NCBI GenBank assembly: GCA_044348005.1
Contig: JBIKTR010000008.1
Span: forward strand, 29,539-93,538
DNA from: JAJTHC01 sp044348005
Lineage (GTDB): Bacteria; Cyanobacteriota; Vampirovibrionia; Vampirovibrionales; JAJTHC01
Length of the DNA: 64,000 nucleotides
Direction of reading: 5' to 3'
Below, piece by piece: positions 1-8,555 of this stretch. The notes under the pieces were generated by a model, which did not search any database, was not told the origin of the DNA, and saw only the letters and a program-made list of their open reading frames with translations. Position 1 is the stretch's first letter, and each line of letters starts with the position of its first letter. Both the position numbers and the translations under genes were made by a program.

Positions 1-1400
1 CTTAAGCGATTATTCTGCACATAAGGGGCATACACGTCATACAACCACCCCGCTTCTTCGGGGGAGTGAAGGCCCATGGCCAGTCGTTCAATCGCGTTTC
101 TATGTTCAGCATCTTCGTCTTGCAAGGCCTGTTGCCACGCGGGCAAGGCCCTAAAAAAGCGGGTGTAATCCAGCTGGTGTTGGTGTAAGAATGCCAGTAA
201 ACGTTTAAGCACCTCGCCAAACTCAATATCTGGCACAAGGCTACGATCTTCCATGCGCAGTTTTTGACGATACACCGCTAAAAAGCTGGTATTAAACGCG
301 TCTTGAAAGGTGCCTTCTACCGATGCTTTCAACGCTTGAAAGTCGTCTTCGTTGCCGACAAAAGCGTGGCAGGCTTCAAGCAAACGACTCAGGTTCCACA
401 AGCCGATGGCGGGCTGATTTTTGTAAGCATAACGCCCTTCATGATCGCTATGGTTACAAATGTGACCCATGTCAAAGGCATCCATAAAGCCGTAGGGGCC
501 GTAATCCAGCGTTAGGCCGAGAAGGGAGAGGTTGTCCGAATTTAAAACGCCGTGGCAAAAGCCCACCCCTTGCCATTGAGCCATCGTCACGGCATTGAGA
601 ATCGCCGTCATCGTCAACACGGCTTGTAATTGTTGCACAGGCGAAAAATCGAGGCCATTGGCATTGAAAAACGTGCGAAACAAGTAGGCGATATAGGGGC
701 TTAGACGTTCCGCGTAACCGTGACGCCCCCAGTATTCTAAATGCCCCAAGCGCAAGAAAGACGGCGCTACGCGTAAGATCATCCCCGCCGTTTCGGTTGT
801 TTCACGATACACAGGCGTTTTGGCGTCATGCACCAAAGCCACGGCACGAGTGCTTGCAATCCCCAAGCGAAACAGGGCTTCAGAAACCACATATTCACGA
901 ACCGAAGAGCGCAACACCGCTTTCCCGTCGCCACTTCGAGAGTAGGGCGTAATGCCTGATCCCTTCAATTGCAATTCAACCGATGTAGACTTTTCAAACA
1001 AGTCAAAGGCGCTCAATGCCCATTCACTGTTGCCTTGTTCTTTTTTGCGGTGGATGAAGCCGTTCACCAAGGCTTGAAAGGCGTGCGGAAAAAACTGTGA
1101 AATCGGGACGTTTTCATCAGTCGCTACAATCGCCGCACGACCGTCGCCGAGTTGGGGGTTGAAGTATCCGAATTGATGCCCTGCGTACAAGGTGGCAATC
1201 GCTTTTTCGATGCCATGGCCTGTTTTTTCGCCTTTGTACAGCGCCAGGCGTTCTTCAAGGGCAAGGGCGTTTAAGTGGGGTAATTGCGCAAGCAGTTCGC
1301 CATTTTCATGCACGAGCTTGCCTTGTTCAAGTGCTTCAACCGTGACGGTGTGAAAAGCCAAGGGGCAAGCATCAAAGGAAAATTCGGGTTGTGTCCACAT
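1..1400 (-). CDS. selO: SelO/YdiU protein adenylyltransferase (C-terminus cut by window edge)
   Basis: About 466 residues are visible; the gene runs off the left edge, so the C-terminus is not seen. SelO proteins have a kinase fold but transfer AMP to Ser, Thr or Tyr of target proteins and are tied to redox stress. Seen in the sequence: the family block QLKGSGITPYSRSGDGKAVL near residue 138, then HGVLNSDN near residue 281 followed by DYGPYGFMDAFD, which correspond to the family's catalytic and metal-binding loops. The ATG at 1400 is chosen because an AGGA motif lies about nine bases upstream and the MWTQPEF opening fits the family. The gene is divergent from its right neighbour, with about 200 AT-rich bases between. 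The family call is firm; the cellular target is unknown. Confidence 0.96.
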   Translation of the reverse strand, partial: MWTQPEFSFDACPLAFHTVTVEALEQGKLVHENGELLAQLPHLNALALEERLALYKGEKTGHGIEKAIATLYAGHQFGYFNPQLGDGRAAIVATDENVPISQFFPHAFQALVNGFIHRKKEQGNSEWALSAFDLFEKSTSVELQLKGSGITPYSRSGDGKAVLRSSVREYVVSEALFRLGIASTRAVALVHDAKTPVYRETTETAGMILRVAPSFLRLGHLEYWGRHGYAERLSPYIAYLFRTFFNANGLDFSPVQQLQAVLTMTAILNAVTMAQWQGVGFCHGVLNSDNLSLLGLTLDYGPYGFMDAFDMGHICNHSDHEGRYAYKNQPAIGLWNLSRLLEACHAFVGNEDDFQALKASVEGTFQDAFNTSFLAVYRQKLRMEDRSLVPDIEFGEVLKRLLAFLHQHQLDYTRFFRALPAWQQALQDEDAEHRNAIERLAMGLHSPEEAGWLYDVYAPYVQNNRL

Positions 1401-1601
1401 GAATGCACGTCCTATAATAGCGTATGAGCAACGACTTTTTATGTTTACTTATCTTCTTATTTGTACCTCAGCCTATCATAAAACCTATTAAAATGTATCA
1501 AATTATTTACAAACTTAAAAATCTCGCATTTTTTTATAAAAACAATGTGTTTATATAGATATGTTGGTTTACATAATTCAAGTTAGGACATAGGGATAAA
1601 A

Positions 1602-2519
1602 ATGATTCAATTGGACAAAAGTATTCAAGCAATGAGTAGATTCACAGAAGCTGGTATAAAAAATACCTCTAACAAAGTAGAATCCGTTATAGAGGCAACT
1701 AACTTGAATGAATTAACTGCAGATGTAGTCCAATTATCCCCCAAAACTATAGATTATTACAAGGGTTTAATTACGCCAGAGTTAATGCAGACATTCCCTA
1801 AATTTAATTGTCAAGTCAAAACCGTTGATTTACAAATTGGCGGACAGGTAGTTACAGGAAAGTTACTAGGCGGAGGAGGAACTAAAACCGCCTACGAAAT
1901 TAGTAGAAATGGGAAAAAAGAGGTGATTCTTTTACCCAATAAGGTTGGGAATTGGAAGAAGGTCTTAGATGAAGTTCAAAACACACAAAAAATTAAGGCA
2001 ATGGGGCTATTAGCAAATGATTTATGTGAAGTAGAACCCATTATCGTGAATGGTCAAACTTTTCCTGCTCTTAAAATGAAACCTTATAGTGAACACGATT
2101 TCACAATATTTGACTCAAAAAATCGAAGTTCAAGTACTGGAAAGCTTGAGGATACTATTGAAATAAAAGGATTAACAATAGACAAAATAGAGCTTTTATT
2201 TGATGATATTCTTAAAGATATTAAGACATTAACCGACCATAATTTTCGTTTAGGTGGTGACTGTTTCAATATGGCACAAACCAAGGATGGTAAGTTAAGG
2301 CTTTTTATTAACGATCTAGGAGAAATCCCAGAGAACAGCGGAAAAATTGAGGACAAAAAAAGAGTGATGCAGATTTATATAGAAAGAGCCATTGATAGTT
2401 TCTTTAACGGATTTAGCCAGGAAACCGACTTCTGTAGTCCAGAGCTTGAGGAATTAGGCTCATCTGAAAACACATCTATCCTTACAGAAAGATTACTTGC
2501 CAAAATCAATGCACAATAA
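1602..2519 (+). CDS. Unknown protein with kinase-like signature, AT-rich
   Basis: I do not recognise the family of this 305-residue protein. Three spaced features recall a protein-kinase fold: a glycine-rich turn GGGGTKTAYE near residue 88 followed by a strand KEVILLPN, a loop HNFRLGGDCFN near 212-222, and NDLGE near 236 after a DGKLRLFI strand. These could stand for the P-loop, the catalytic loop with its Asn, and the DFG metal site. The usual catalytic Asp five residues before the Asn is Gly here, so it may be a pseudokinase or use altered chemistry. There is no signal peptide or membrane segment. The gene is clearly richer in A+T than its neighbours and ends three bases before tRNA-Ser, a common insertion target, which suggests acquired DNA. 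The existence of the gene is firm; the fold is inference. Confidence 0.75.
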   Translation: MIQLDKSIQAMSRFTEAGIKNTSNKVESVIEATNLNELTADVVQLSPKTIDYYKGLITPELMQTFPKFNCQVKTVDLQIGGQVVTGKLLGGGGTKTAYEISRNGKKEVILLPNKVGNWKKVLDEVQNTQKIKAMGLLANDLCEVEPIIVNGQTFPALKMKPYSEHDFTIFDSKNRSSSTGKLEDTIEIKGLTIDKIELLFDDILKDIKTLTDHNFRLGGDCFNMAQTKDGKLRLFINDLGEIPENSGKIEDKKRVMQIYIERAIDSFFNGFSQETDFCSPELEELGSSENTSILTERLLAKINAQ

Positions 2520-2522
2520 AAA

Positions 2523-2612
2523 TGGCGGAGAAGGAGAGATTCGAACTCTCGGTAGAGTCACCCCTACACAGTCTTTCCAGGACTGCACCATAGACCACTC
2601 GGACACTTCTCC
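2523..2612 (-). tRNA. tRNA-Ser (GGA)
   Basis: The minus strand folds as a class II tRNA. The acceptor GGAGAAG pairs with CTTCTCC, the discriminator is G, and CCA is encoded at 2523-2525. The anticodon stem CAGTC/GACTG encloses the loop CTGGAAA, giving anticodon GGA. There is a long variable arm and a T-loop TTCGAAT. It reads UCC/UCU serine codons. Confidence 0.96.
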
Positions 2613-2681
2613 AAACCATCGTTCCCTTAGTGTAAATCAAAGAAACACACAGGTCAATCAGGCGCGAAGACTTCCACTTAA

Positions 2682-2705
2682 AAAGCCCCCTAGGCAGGGG
2701 GCTTT
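2682..2705 (-). terminator. Rho-independent terminator of trxA
   Basis: On the minus strand AAAGCCCCC and GGGGGCTTT form a nine-pair stem with a short loop, followed by a T-rich run. It lies about 37 bases after the trxA stop codon. Confidence 0.85.
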
Positions 2706-2741
2706 AAAAAAGCGATTGACCGCTAAAACAAGCGAATCCGC

Positions 2742-3056
2742 CTATAAATGGGCTTCAATCATGCTGACGATGTCGCCTTTGGGCTTTACACCCACGCTTT
2801 GCCCAACGGGTTGACCATTCTTAAACACCACCAAAAAAGGGATGCTTGAAACGCCGTACTTTTGCGCTAAAGCGAGGTTTTCATCCGTATTGACTTTCGC
2901 AATGGTGGCACGGCCTTCTAAAGCAGTGGCCGCTTCTTCTAAAATAGGGGCAAGCGAACGACATGGCCCACACCAAGGTGCCCAAAAATCTACCAATGTG
3001 ACGCCTTCACTAATGGTGCTTTGAAAATTCGCTTCGTTTAGTTCTTTTAATGCCAT
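2742..3056 (-). CDS. trxA: Thioredoxin
   Basis: A small cytoplasmic disulfide reductase that passes electrons to ribonucleotide reductase, peroxiredoxins and other targets. The 104-residue product has the active site WCGPC in the context DFWAPWCGPCRSLAP and the cis-proline segment SSIPFLVVFKNG, and matches the usual thioredoxin length. An in-frame start 42 bases upstream exists, but the ATG at 3056 is preferred because GGAG lies about eight bases before it and the protein then starts MALKELN as expected. It is a single gene closed by its own terminator and divergent from the LPS permease gene. Confidence 0.95.
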   Translation of the reverse strand: MALKELNEANFQSTISEGVTLVDFWAPWCGPCRSLAPILEEAATALEGRATIAKVNTDENLALAQKYGVSSIPFLVVFKNGQPVGQSVGVKPKGDIVSMIEAHL

Positions 3057-3124
3057 CGGGAAATTCTCCAACCAATCAACGGTAACCAATGAATACAAAA
3101 ACTATGATACCATAAATTACGCGA

Positions 3125-3130
3125 TATAAT
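3125..3130 (+). promoter_or_regulatory. Probable -10 box for the LPS permease gene
   Basis: A perfect TATAAT lies 38 bases before the GTG at 3168. Transcription would begin near 3137, after an alternative TTG start at 3135, which supports the GTG as the true start. Confidence 0.5.
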
Positions 3131-3167
3131 AAAATTGTTACCTTTACTTAATGAATGGAAAGCCTGC

Positions 3168-4310
3168 GTGTTTTTTGCAAATCGTTTAGAAGCTTACATT
3201 GGCAAACAGCTCTGGAAAATGCTGGGCTTGACGATTACGTTAGTCACGCTGATTGTGTTTTTTAGTGACACGTTGTTTGATTTTTTAAAAGAAATGCAGG
3301 ATTTGGGCTTTCCATTGAGTTTGGCGTTTGAATTTTTGGTGTTACAAGTGCCGTTGGCTTTTGCGTTTGCCTTTCCCCCGAGTGTGTTTTTTACGGTGTT
3401 TTTGGTGTACAGTCATTTGAATCAGCAGTTTGAATTGATTGCTTTGCGCATGAATGGGGTGAGTTTGTGGCGGATTTTTAGACCCGCCTTCTTTGTGGGC
3501 TTGGTGATGGCGATCTTGACGTTTGCTTCGACGCAATGGTTGATTCCTTTTGTGCAAAACCGTGCGGATGATCTGCGTGAAGAGGTGTTGACTTCGTCTC
3601 AACTTAAGTTGAGCAAAGACGGCATCGTGCTTCCCTTGTTTAAGGAAGGCCATTGGGTGAAACTGCTTCGTGCCGAAAAAGCCAGCCTAAACCATTTAGA
3701 AGGCTTTACGTTCGTACAACGTAGTCAAAACGGCAACATTGAAGTCATTCAGGCCGATTCAGCGGAATATCAATCCCCCCAATGGCAGTTGAAGGGCGTG
3801 CGCATTTTTAGTGCCTTGGCGGGGGAAAATCGATACATCGTCAATGGAATGAATCAAGTGCAGAAGTCGCACTTGTTAGATGTGGATGAAGACGTGCTTT
3901 CCCAAGCCAAAACAGGCTTTCACCATTCTAAAGTGGGCTTTTCGGAACTGGCGCGTTACATAAAAAGTGAACGTCAGGCGGGGCGCCAAGTTCCGCCGAA
4001 GTGGGTCACCATGCTTTGGGAACGGGTGGCTCAGCCCTTGAACTGTTTGGCGTTAATGTTTATGGCCTTTCCATTGGCATTGGCTCCGCCGCGTCAAAGT
4101 AATGCCAAAGGCTTTATGTATGCCGTGTTGGCTTTGTTTGCCCTGTATATTGCCCGAAACATTAGCATTAGCTTGGGGCAGGGGGGCTTGCTGACTTTTG
4201 GGGGGGTGCTGCCTTATGATCTTTCCCTTGCGTTGGCTTGCCTGTTGCCGACGCTGTTTATGCTGGGCCTAGGCGTGTGGATGATTCGTCGCAAGTCGTA
4301 TTTTATTTAA
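3168..4310 (+). CDS. LptF/LptG (YjgP/YjgQ) family LPS export permease
   Basis: Membrane subunit of the ABC machine that extracts lipopolysaccharide from the inner membrane and pushes it along the Lpt bridge. The layout is that of the family: about three transmembrane segments in the N-terminal 120 residues, including LPLAFAFAFPPSVFFTVFLV, a large soluble middle part with the VQNRADDLREE region, and three C-terminal membrane segments ending at MIRRKSYF. It cannot be assigned to LptF or LptG from sequence alone. The GTG start at 3168 has GGAAAG upstream and follows the likely transcription start; a TTG at 3135 is the alternative. The 3' end overlaps the convergent Nudix gene by four bases. It agrees with lpxA elsewhere in the window in implying an outer membrane with lipid A. 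Confidence 0.88.
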   Translation: MFFANRLEAYIGKQLWKMLGLTITLVTLIVFFSDTLFDFLKEMQDLGFPLSLAFEFLVLQVPLAFAFAFPPSVFFTVFLVYSHLNQQFELIALRMNGVSLWRIFRPAFFVGLVMAILTFASTQWLIPFVQNRADDLREEVLTSSQLKLSKDGIVLPLFKEGHWVKLLRAEKASLNHLEGFTFVQRSQNGNIEVIQADSAEYQSPQWQLKGVRIFSALAGENRYIVNGMNQVQKSHLLDVDEDVLSQAKTGFHHSKVGFSELARYIKSERQAGRQVPPKWVTMLWERVAQPLNCLALMFMAFPLALAPPRQSNAKGFMYAVLALFALYIARNISISLGQGGLLTFGGVLPYDLSLALACLLPTLFMLGLGVWMIRRKSYFI

Positions 4311-4786
4311 AGGCCGTTGCTTTCTAAGCCCAAGTAGGGGTTGAGCTTCATTGGCCGTTCGCCGTTTGAAAGCGTCTTCCATTCTTGCTGAAGCAGTGTG
4401 TGTAAGCAATCGGGCTTTAAGCGTAAAGTGTTGAATTTGGCTTCATCCACCCACGCCACATGATCAATGTTTTCAGGGTACGGCGCCTGCCAAGCCATGG
4501 CTCCCCCCTCATATCGCCCTAAAAAGGTCACATCCACCACATGGCGCTTGGCATCCGCAAATTCAGAAAGGGCGAGCATCCCCACCAGTGAAACCTGCAT
4601 GCCGACTTCTTCTTCGAGTTCACGCACCGCACATTCTGCGATGGATTCGCCTTCTTCAAGGGTTCCCCCCGGTAAAACCCAAAAGGCATGACCATTTTGT
4701 TGCATCAACAACAGGCGGCCTGCTTGGAAGATGAGCACGGCGACGCGAACTTTGAGGGCTTGTGTGTGAAAGGTGTGTAAGGCCAT
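4307..4786 (-). CDS. Nudix hydrolase
   Basis: This 159-residue protein cleaves a nucleoside-diphosphate-linked compound. The Nudix box is complete: GGTLEEGES, then RELEEEVG about ten residues on, fitting the GX5EX7REUXEEXGU pattern that binds magnesium. The substrate cannot be told from sequence; oxidised nucleotides or ADP-ribose-like compounds are both possible. It starts five bases after the SPOR-domain gene, so the two probably share a transcript. A GGAGG motif lies about 14 bases before the ATG. The 3' end overlaps the LPS permease gene by four bases on the other strand. Confidence 0.9.
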   Translation of the reverse strand: MALHTFHTQALKVRVAVLIFQAGRLLLMQQNGHAFWVLPGGTLEEGESIAECAVRELEEEVGMQVSLVGMLALSEFADAKRHVVDVTFLGRYEGGAMAWQAPYPENIDHVAWVDEAKFNTLRLKPDCLHTLLQQEWKTLSNGERPMKLNPYLGLESNGL

Positions 4787-4791
4787 GAAGG

Positions 4792-5451
4792 CTAAAAGGC
4801 CTCCAAGCTTGCCCCTGTGGAACTTGCCACATTTTTGGCGGTGTCTTCGTTGTCATAAAGGCCCAACTGCACTTCAAAACCGTTACTGCTTTGCTTAATA
4901 ATGGAGTTATAGCCTTGGGCCTTTAAACGACTTTGAGTGGCTTCGGCATCTCCGCGGCTAAAAAACCCACCGAGGTAAACACGAAACTTTTGAGTCGGGG
5001 TGACGGGTTTTACGGTGGCCACGGGGGAAGGCGCGGTGGTCTCAGTTTCAGTGGTACTAGGGCTAGGTGCGCCAGCGGGGGTGGGGGCCAATGTTGATGT
5101 GGCGTTCGTCTTGGATTTAGGGGCATCTAAACCCACATAGGGATCCGTTTTTTTCTTGGCGAAGGCTTTATTTCTAAGGCGCCCCGCTTCTTCAGGCACA
5201 TTAAGTTGTACGCGATCACTTAAGGTTTGTGGATCCAGCCCCTCTTCTTCAGCGGGCATGGATTCGGTGCTTTGCATGTTAATGCCTGTTTCAAGGCTAG
5301 GGGCTTCGTCAAGGGTTTTGGTCTTGACGTTAAAATCGAGGTTTTTAAAGAAAAAGCTAAACAACAGTAAAAGCACCAACAATGAAATGCTTAAGGCAGA
5401 AAAGAATAAGACCCAAACATTGCGTGAACCCAAGGTTTTCGATAAAGACAT
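4792..5451 (-). CDS. Membrane-anchored SPOR-domain protein
   Basis: A 219-residue bitopic protein. It has a short cytoplasmic start, one transmembrane helix at about residues 15-37, a Ser/Thr/Pro-rich linker around 110-145, and a C-terminal SPOR domain beginning FRVYLGGFFSRGDAEA and ending with LGLYDNEDTAKN. SPOR domains bind denuded peptidoglycan and often localise proteins to the division septum, so a cell-wall or division role is likely. The ATG at 5451 follows AAAGGA by about seven bases. A TATAAT on the minus strand at 5493-5498 is a likely -10 box. It is co-directional with the Nudix gene after a five-base gap. Confidence 0.88.
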   Translation of the reverse strand: MSLSKTLGSRNVWVLFFSALSISLLVLLLLFSFFFKNLDFNVKTKTLDEAPSLETGINMQSTESMPAEEEGLDPQTLSDRVQLNVPEEAGRLRNKAFAKKKTDPYVGLDAPKSKTNATSTLAPTPAGAPSPSTTETETTAPSPVATVKPVTPTQKFRVYLGGFFSRGDAEATQSRLKAQGYNSIIKQSSNGFEVQLGLYDNEDTAKNVASSTGASLEAF

Positions 5452-5537
5452 AAGCCATCCTTTCAGTGAAGGTTACATTGAAATACAGTTGAATTATACC
5501 ACAAGCCTTTAAAAGCGAAAAGGCTTTATCATCAAGC

Positions 5538-6605
5538 TTAAGGCTTATTTTTAAGCGTGACTTCGTCTAACACTTGGTTGGACGTACTGCGAACTTTAAT
5601 GGTGAACGACTTGGCGGTAAAGGCCAAATCCAGGTAATGATAATGCGTGTTGTCATAAAATAAGGAGCTGGGGAAAAAGGGTTCTTCACAAAATGAAGTC
5701 TTCGCTTTATGGCGTGCACAATGCGCTTTAGGGTGGGTGCGTTGACTTCTTAAATAGGCGCCCCCCCCGCCTGAAACGAGTTGCAAGTATGGCAAGCCTT
5801 TGGCTTGTGTGCTGAAGGTGGCAAAACGTTCGTAGTTGTGATCATGGCCCGCGAGGTAGGCATCCACCCTGTATTTTCTAAACAACGGTTCAAGTCGATT
5901 TCGTAAGACTTTTAAGTCATTGTCCTGACCATGGGCGCCTGTTGAATACAGTGGGTGATGCCCATACACGATCTTCCACGGCGTTTTGCTTTGCGCTAAG
6001 GCGGTTTCAAGCCAAATTTCCTGCGTTTTGTTGAAGGTATTCGTGTTAATGGCGAAAAAATCCACCAAAGGCGACACCGCGACTTTGTAGTAGGTTTTTT
6101 GAGGCACCTGTAAGGTATCTACCACATCTTGCCCGTGATTGGTGATTACATCGTGATTGCCCAAGCTAAAGTAAAACGGCACGCCCAAGTCACCGAGCCC
6201 TTTGTACATGGTTTTCACCAAGCGATCGCCGTGCTTTTTGGCATCGCCCACGGGGTAGATGATGTCACCCAAGTGCAACACCCCTTTTACAGCGGTGGGG
6301 TAGGTCTTGGCGTGGGCGTAGCTTTTGACTTGGTTCGTCATGGCAGTGGCCACGGCTTTTTGATTTTCTGAGCCTGAGCCTGTGTCTCCTACCGCAAAAA
6401 AGCGAACAGGCGCTGGGCTTGCACTCATAAAACGCAGGGGCGCTGAAGCAACAGGAGCCTTTGCGTTGTAAAAAGGCTTTACCGTTGAATAGACGACGCC
6501 CTTTGAAGGCGCTGTAGGTGAAGTTCCTTCAGAAGCGACCACTAAAAAGGGCAGAAAAACACAAACCCCCATCAGCACTAAAACGGAAAGAAAGCGTTGA
6601 AACAT
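5538..6605 (-). CDS. Secreted calcineurin-like metallophosphoesterase
   Basis: A 355-residue exported phosphatase. The N-terminus is a typical signal peptide ending around VVASEG. The dimetal site motifs appear in order: AVGDTGSG near residue 72, GDIIYP near 114, GNHDV near 150, GHHPLYS near 217, and GHDHNYE near 256. The spacing and the GHDHNYER ending resemble purple acid phosphatases. It probably hydrolyses phosphate esters in the periplasm or outside the cell. AAGGA lies about eight bases before the ATG. A run of eight C at 5761-5768 codes the GGGGAY loop. Its 3' end is followed by a weak hairpin near 5507-5528. Confidence 0.88.
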   Translation of the reverse strand: MFQRFLSVLVLMGVCVFLPFLVVASEGTSPTAPSKGVVYSTVKPFYNAKAPVASAPLRFMSASPAPVRFFAVGDTGSGSENQKAVATAMTNQVKSYAHAKTYPTAVKGVLHLGDIIYPVGDAKKHGDRLVKTMYKGLGDLGVPFYFSLGNHDVITNHGQDVVDTLQVPQKTYYKVAVSPLVDFFAINTNTFNKTQEIWLETALAQSKTPWKIVYGHHPLYSTGAHGQDNDLKVLRNRLEPLFRKYRVDAYLAGHDHNYERFATFSTQAKGLPYLQLVSGGGGAYLRSQRTHPKAHCARHKAKTSFCEEPFFPSSLFYDNTHYHYLDLAFTAKSFTIKVRSTSNQVLDEVTLKNKP

Positions 6606-6682
6606 GGGTCAAATCCTTGTATGGGCTTGGGCGTTCTAAAAAAGAGAAAAGAGGGGATTTCTTTTGAAATCCCCGTTAAAGC

Positions 6683-7888
6683 TTATAACGCACACGTGTT
6701 TGCAGACGTTTTCATGTCAAAGCGGATTCCCGCGTCTTTCATGCGATTAAGGGCTTCTTGTAAGCGCGCTTCAGGCACTGTTAAGGCCACTCTAAAGTAG
6801 CCTTCTCCAACGGCGCCATAGCCAGTGCCTGGTGGCACCACGATGCCTGCTTTTTCAAGCAATACGCTTACAAACTCCACGCTCGTAAAGCCTGTGGGTA
6901 CAGGTAACCACAAGTAAAACGTGGCTTCAGGCATCGGCAATTGCCAGCCCAATTCACGCAACCCTTCTACAAATAAGCGTCGACGGCTACCGTAAATCGC
7001 ATTTAGGCCACTGGTCAGTGCTTCACTGTGATTCAGCCCTACTGCGGCGGCTTTTTGCACCGCTTTAAAGACGCCGCTGTCGGTATTGTTTTTTAGTGTA
7101 CCAAGCGCCTGAACCGCCGCCGTATTGCCTGTGGCAAAGCCCACTCGCCAGCCCGTCATATTATACATTTTTGACAAGGAAAAGAACTCAATACATACGT
7201 CTTCGGCACCTTCAAACGCCAAGAAAGACGGGGCTTTGTAGCCGTCGTAAGTCATTTCACTGTAGGCGTTGTCATGACACAATAAAATGTCATATTTTTG
7301 ACAAAAGGCAATGACTTCTTTGATTTTTTCTTCAGAAATAATGGCACCTGTTGGATTGTTCGGGTAGTTCAACCATAACAATTTAGCCCGTTTGGCAATA
7401 TCTTCAGGAATGGCGGATAAATCAGGCACCATATTATTTTCAGGCAATAGGGGCATCGTGTAAGGCGTACCCCCGCACAATAAGGTATAGTTTTCATAAA
7501 CAGGGTAGCCGGGGCTTGGGCAAAGCACCACATCCTCAGGGCCTTCGACATAGGCTAAAATCATGTGAGCAATGCCTTCTTTCGAACCAATCAAGGAAAG
7601 CACTTGCGTTTCAGGATTCACGGTGACCCCAAAACGGGTGTTCATCCAGTGGGCGGCTGCTTGACGAAACTCCAGCGTGCCGTGGTAGGGGGGGTAGTTG
7701 TGGGTGTCAGGGTCCGCCACGGCGGCTTGCATGGCGGTGACGATAGGTTCAGGCGTGGGGAGATCTGGGTCTCCAATACCGAGGCTGATAATATCGATGC
7801 CTTGCGCTTTTTTTTCGGCAATTTTACGGTCAATTTCCGCAAACAAATAGGGGGGTAATTTCTTAAACTTTGAAGAAGGAGCAGGCAT
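6683..7888 (-). CDS. dapL: LL-diaminopimelate aminotransferase
   Basis: A PLP-dependent class I aminotransferase that makes LL-diaminopimelate directly from tetrahydrodipicolinate, for lysine and peptidoglycan. Family marks include the opening KFKKLPPYLFAEIDRK, the substrate loop SLGIGDPDLPTP near residue 38, NYPNNPTGA, and the lysine that binds PLP in FSLSKMYNMTGWRVGF. The length of 401 residues fits. The ATG at 7888 is preferred over one 63 bases upstream because AGGA lies nine bases before it. With lysA at 43.6 kb it shows that this organism uses the DapL variant of the pathway, as cyanobacteria and chlamydiae do. Confidence 0.9.
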   Translation of the reverse strand: MPAPSSKFKKLPPYLFAEIDRKIAEKKAQGIDIISLGIGDPDLPTPEPIVTAMQAAVADPDTHNYPPYHGTLEFRQAAAHWMNTRFGVTVNPETQVLSLIGSKEGIAHMILAYVEGPEDVVLCPSPGYPVYENYTLLCGGTPYTMPLLPENNMVPDLSAIPEDIAKRAKLLWLNYPNNPTGAIISEEKIKEVIAFCQKYDILLCHDNAYSEMTYDGYKAPSFLAFEGAEDVCIEFFSLSKMYNMTGWRVGFATGNTAAVQALGTLKNNTDSGVFKAVQKAAAVGLNHSEALTSGLNAIYGSRRRLFVEGLRELGWQLPMPEATFYLWLPVPTGFTSVEFVSVLLEKAGIVVPPGTGYGAVGEGYFRVALTVPEARLQEALNRMKDAGIRFDMKTSANTCAL

Positions 7889-8066
7889 TGAAAAAATCCT
7901 TTTTTTTAATATGAAAGATAAAAGATCACGAATCAATTCTATAGGAAGCAAGAAGAATCGGCAAGACCCTCTATTCCTAGAGTTTTGATGGGCTTGGGAT
8001 TGATTGTCTACACTTGTACCTTTACACTTTCATTCATACGAAGACGCCTACCCCTGCTTGGGAAAC

Positions 8067-8089
8067 CCACCCACCTTGTTGGTGGGTGG
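8067..8089 (-). terminator. Hairpin downstream of the 8.1 kb gene
   Basis: CCACCCACC and GGTGGGTGG form a perfect nine-pair stem around TTGTT, ten bases after the stop codon of the minus-strand gene. The following T run is short, so termination efficiency is unsure. Confidence 0.5.
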
Positions 8090-8099
8090 TGCTTATGGT

Positions 8100-8555
8100 T
8101 TAAGCCCGTTTTAAAAATCCAAACACTCGGCTTAGTAAATGACGAATTTGCATCTCTCTTTCAATCTGAAGTGGGCCCTTTTCTGCTTGTTTTAGCAGAG
8201 TCTTTAATCCTGGGTTAGCTGACAGGCGAGCAGGATGTTCCCCAATTAACTCCTGTAGAATTTCCCTATATTTTACAGCCTCAAATCTTAGAATAGTTTC
8301 ATTGTTTATGGTAACGTTCTCAGCATTATTGAAGCGACCCTCTGCAATTGCTCTAGTTGTGGCTCTTAATTCTTCACACAATGATTGCAAAGTAGGAAAA
8401 TCTTTAGAGAGCTGTGCTTTCCTCTCAGCGCGACTTGCCAGAACAGTTTCGGCTTTGGCCTGCTCCTCAGGCGTGAAGGTAATTGCGTTGGCGTTCCCAT
8501 TACGCTGAAGCGAAGTCGCTTGCGGTTGTATAGCGGGGGGGGGTAAATGAAGCAT
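8100..8555 (-). CDS. Unknown small protein with possibly frame-switched start
   Basis: I do not recognise this 151-residue protein. It is mostly helical and charged, with TFTPEEQAKAE, a probable helical middle and a C-terminal LLSRVFGFLKRA; there is no signal peptide or membrane segment. The ATG at 8555 has no ribosome binding site. A second ATG at 8571 has AAGGA seven bases before it but is in another frame. That frame meets a run of nine C at 8535-8543 and then stops after 23 codons. With eight (or eleven) C the good start would join the long frame and add MLKPFNASFT to the protein. Either the gene is phase variable or the run length is a sequencing or mutational slip. The gene has no operon partner. 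Confidence 0.6.
   Translation of the reverse strand: MLHLPPPAIQPQATSLQRNGNANAITFTPEEQAKAETVLASRAERKAQLSKDFPTLQSLCEELRATTRAIAEGRFNNAENVTINNETILRFEAVKYREILQELIGEHPARLSANPGLKTLLKQAEKGPLQIEREMQIRHLLSRVFGFLKRA
8535..8543 (-). repeat. Homopolymer run of nine C near the 5' end of a gene
   Basis: Nine C on the minus strand lie between a start with a good ribosome binding site (8571) and the main reading frame. A change of one base moves translation from that start into or out of the long frame. Confidence 0.85.

Noticed and set aside
2497..2814. A 105-codon plus-strand frame
   Set aside because: It crosses tRNA-Ser and the trxA terminator and ends inside trxA antisense; it is a shadow of functional sequence.
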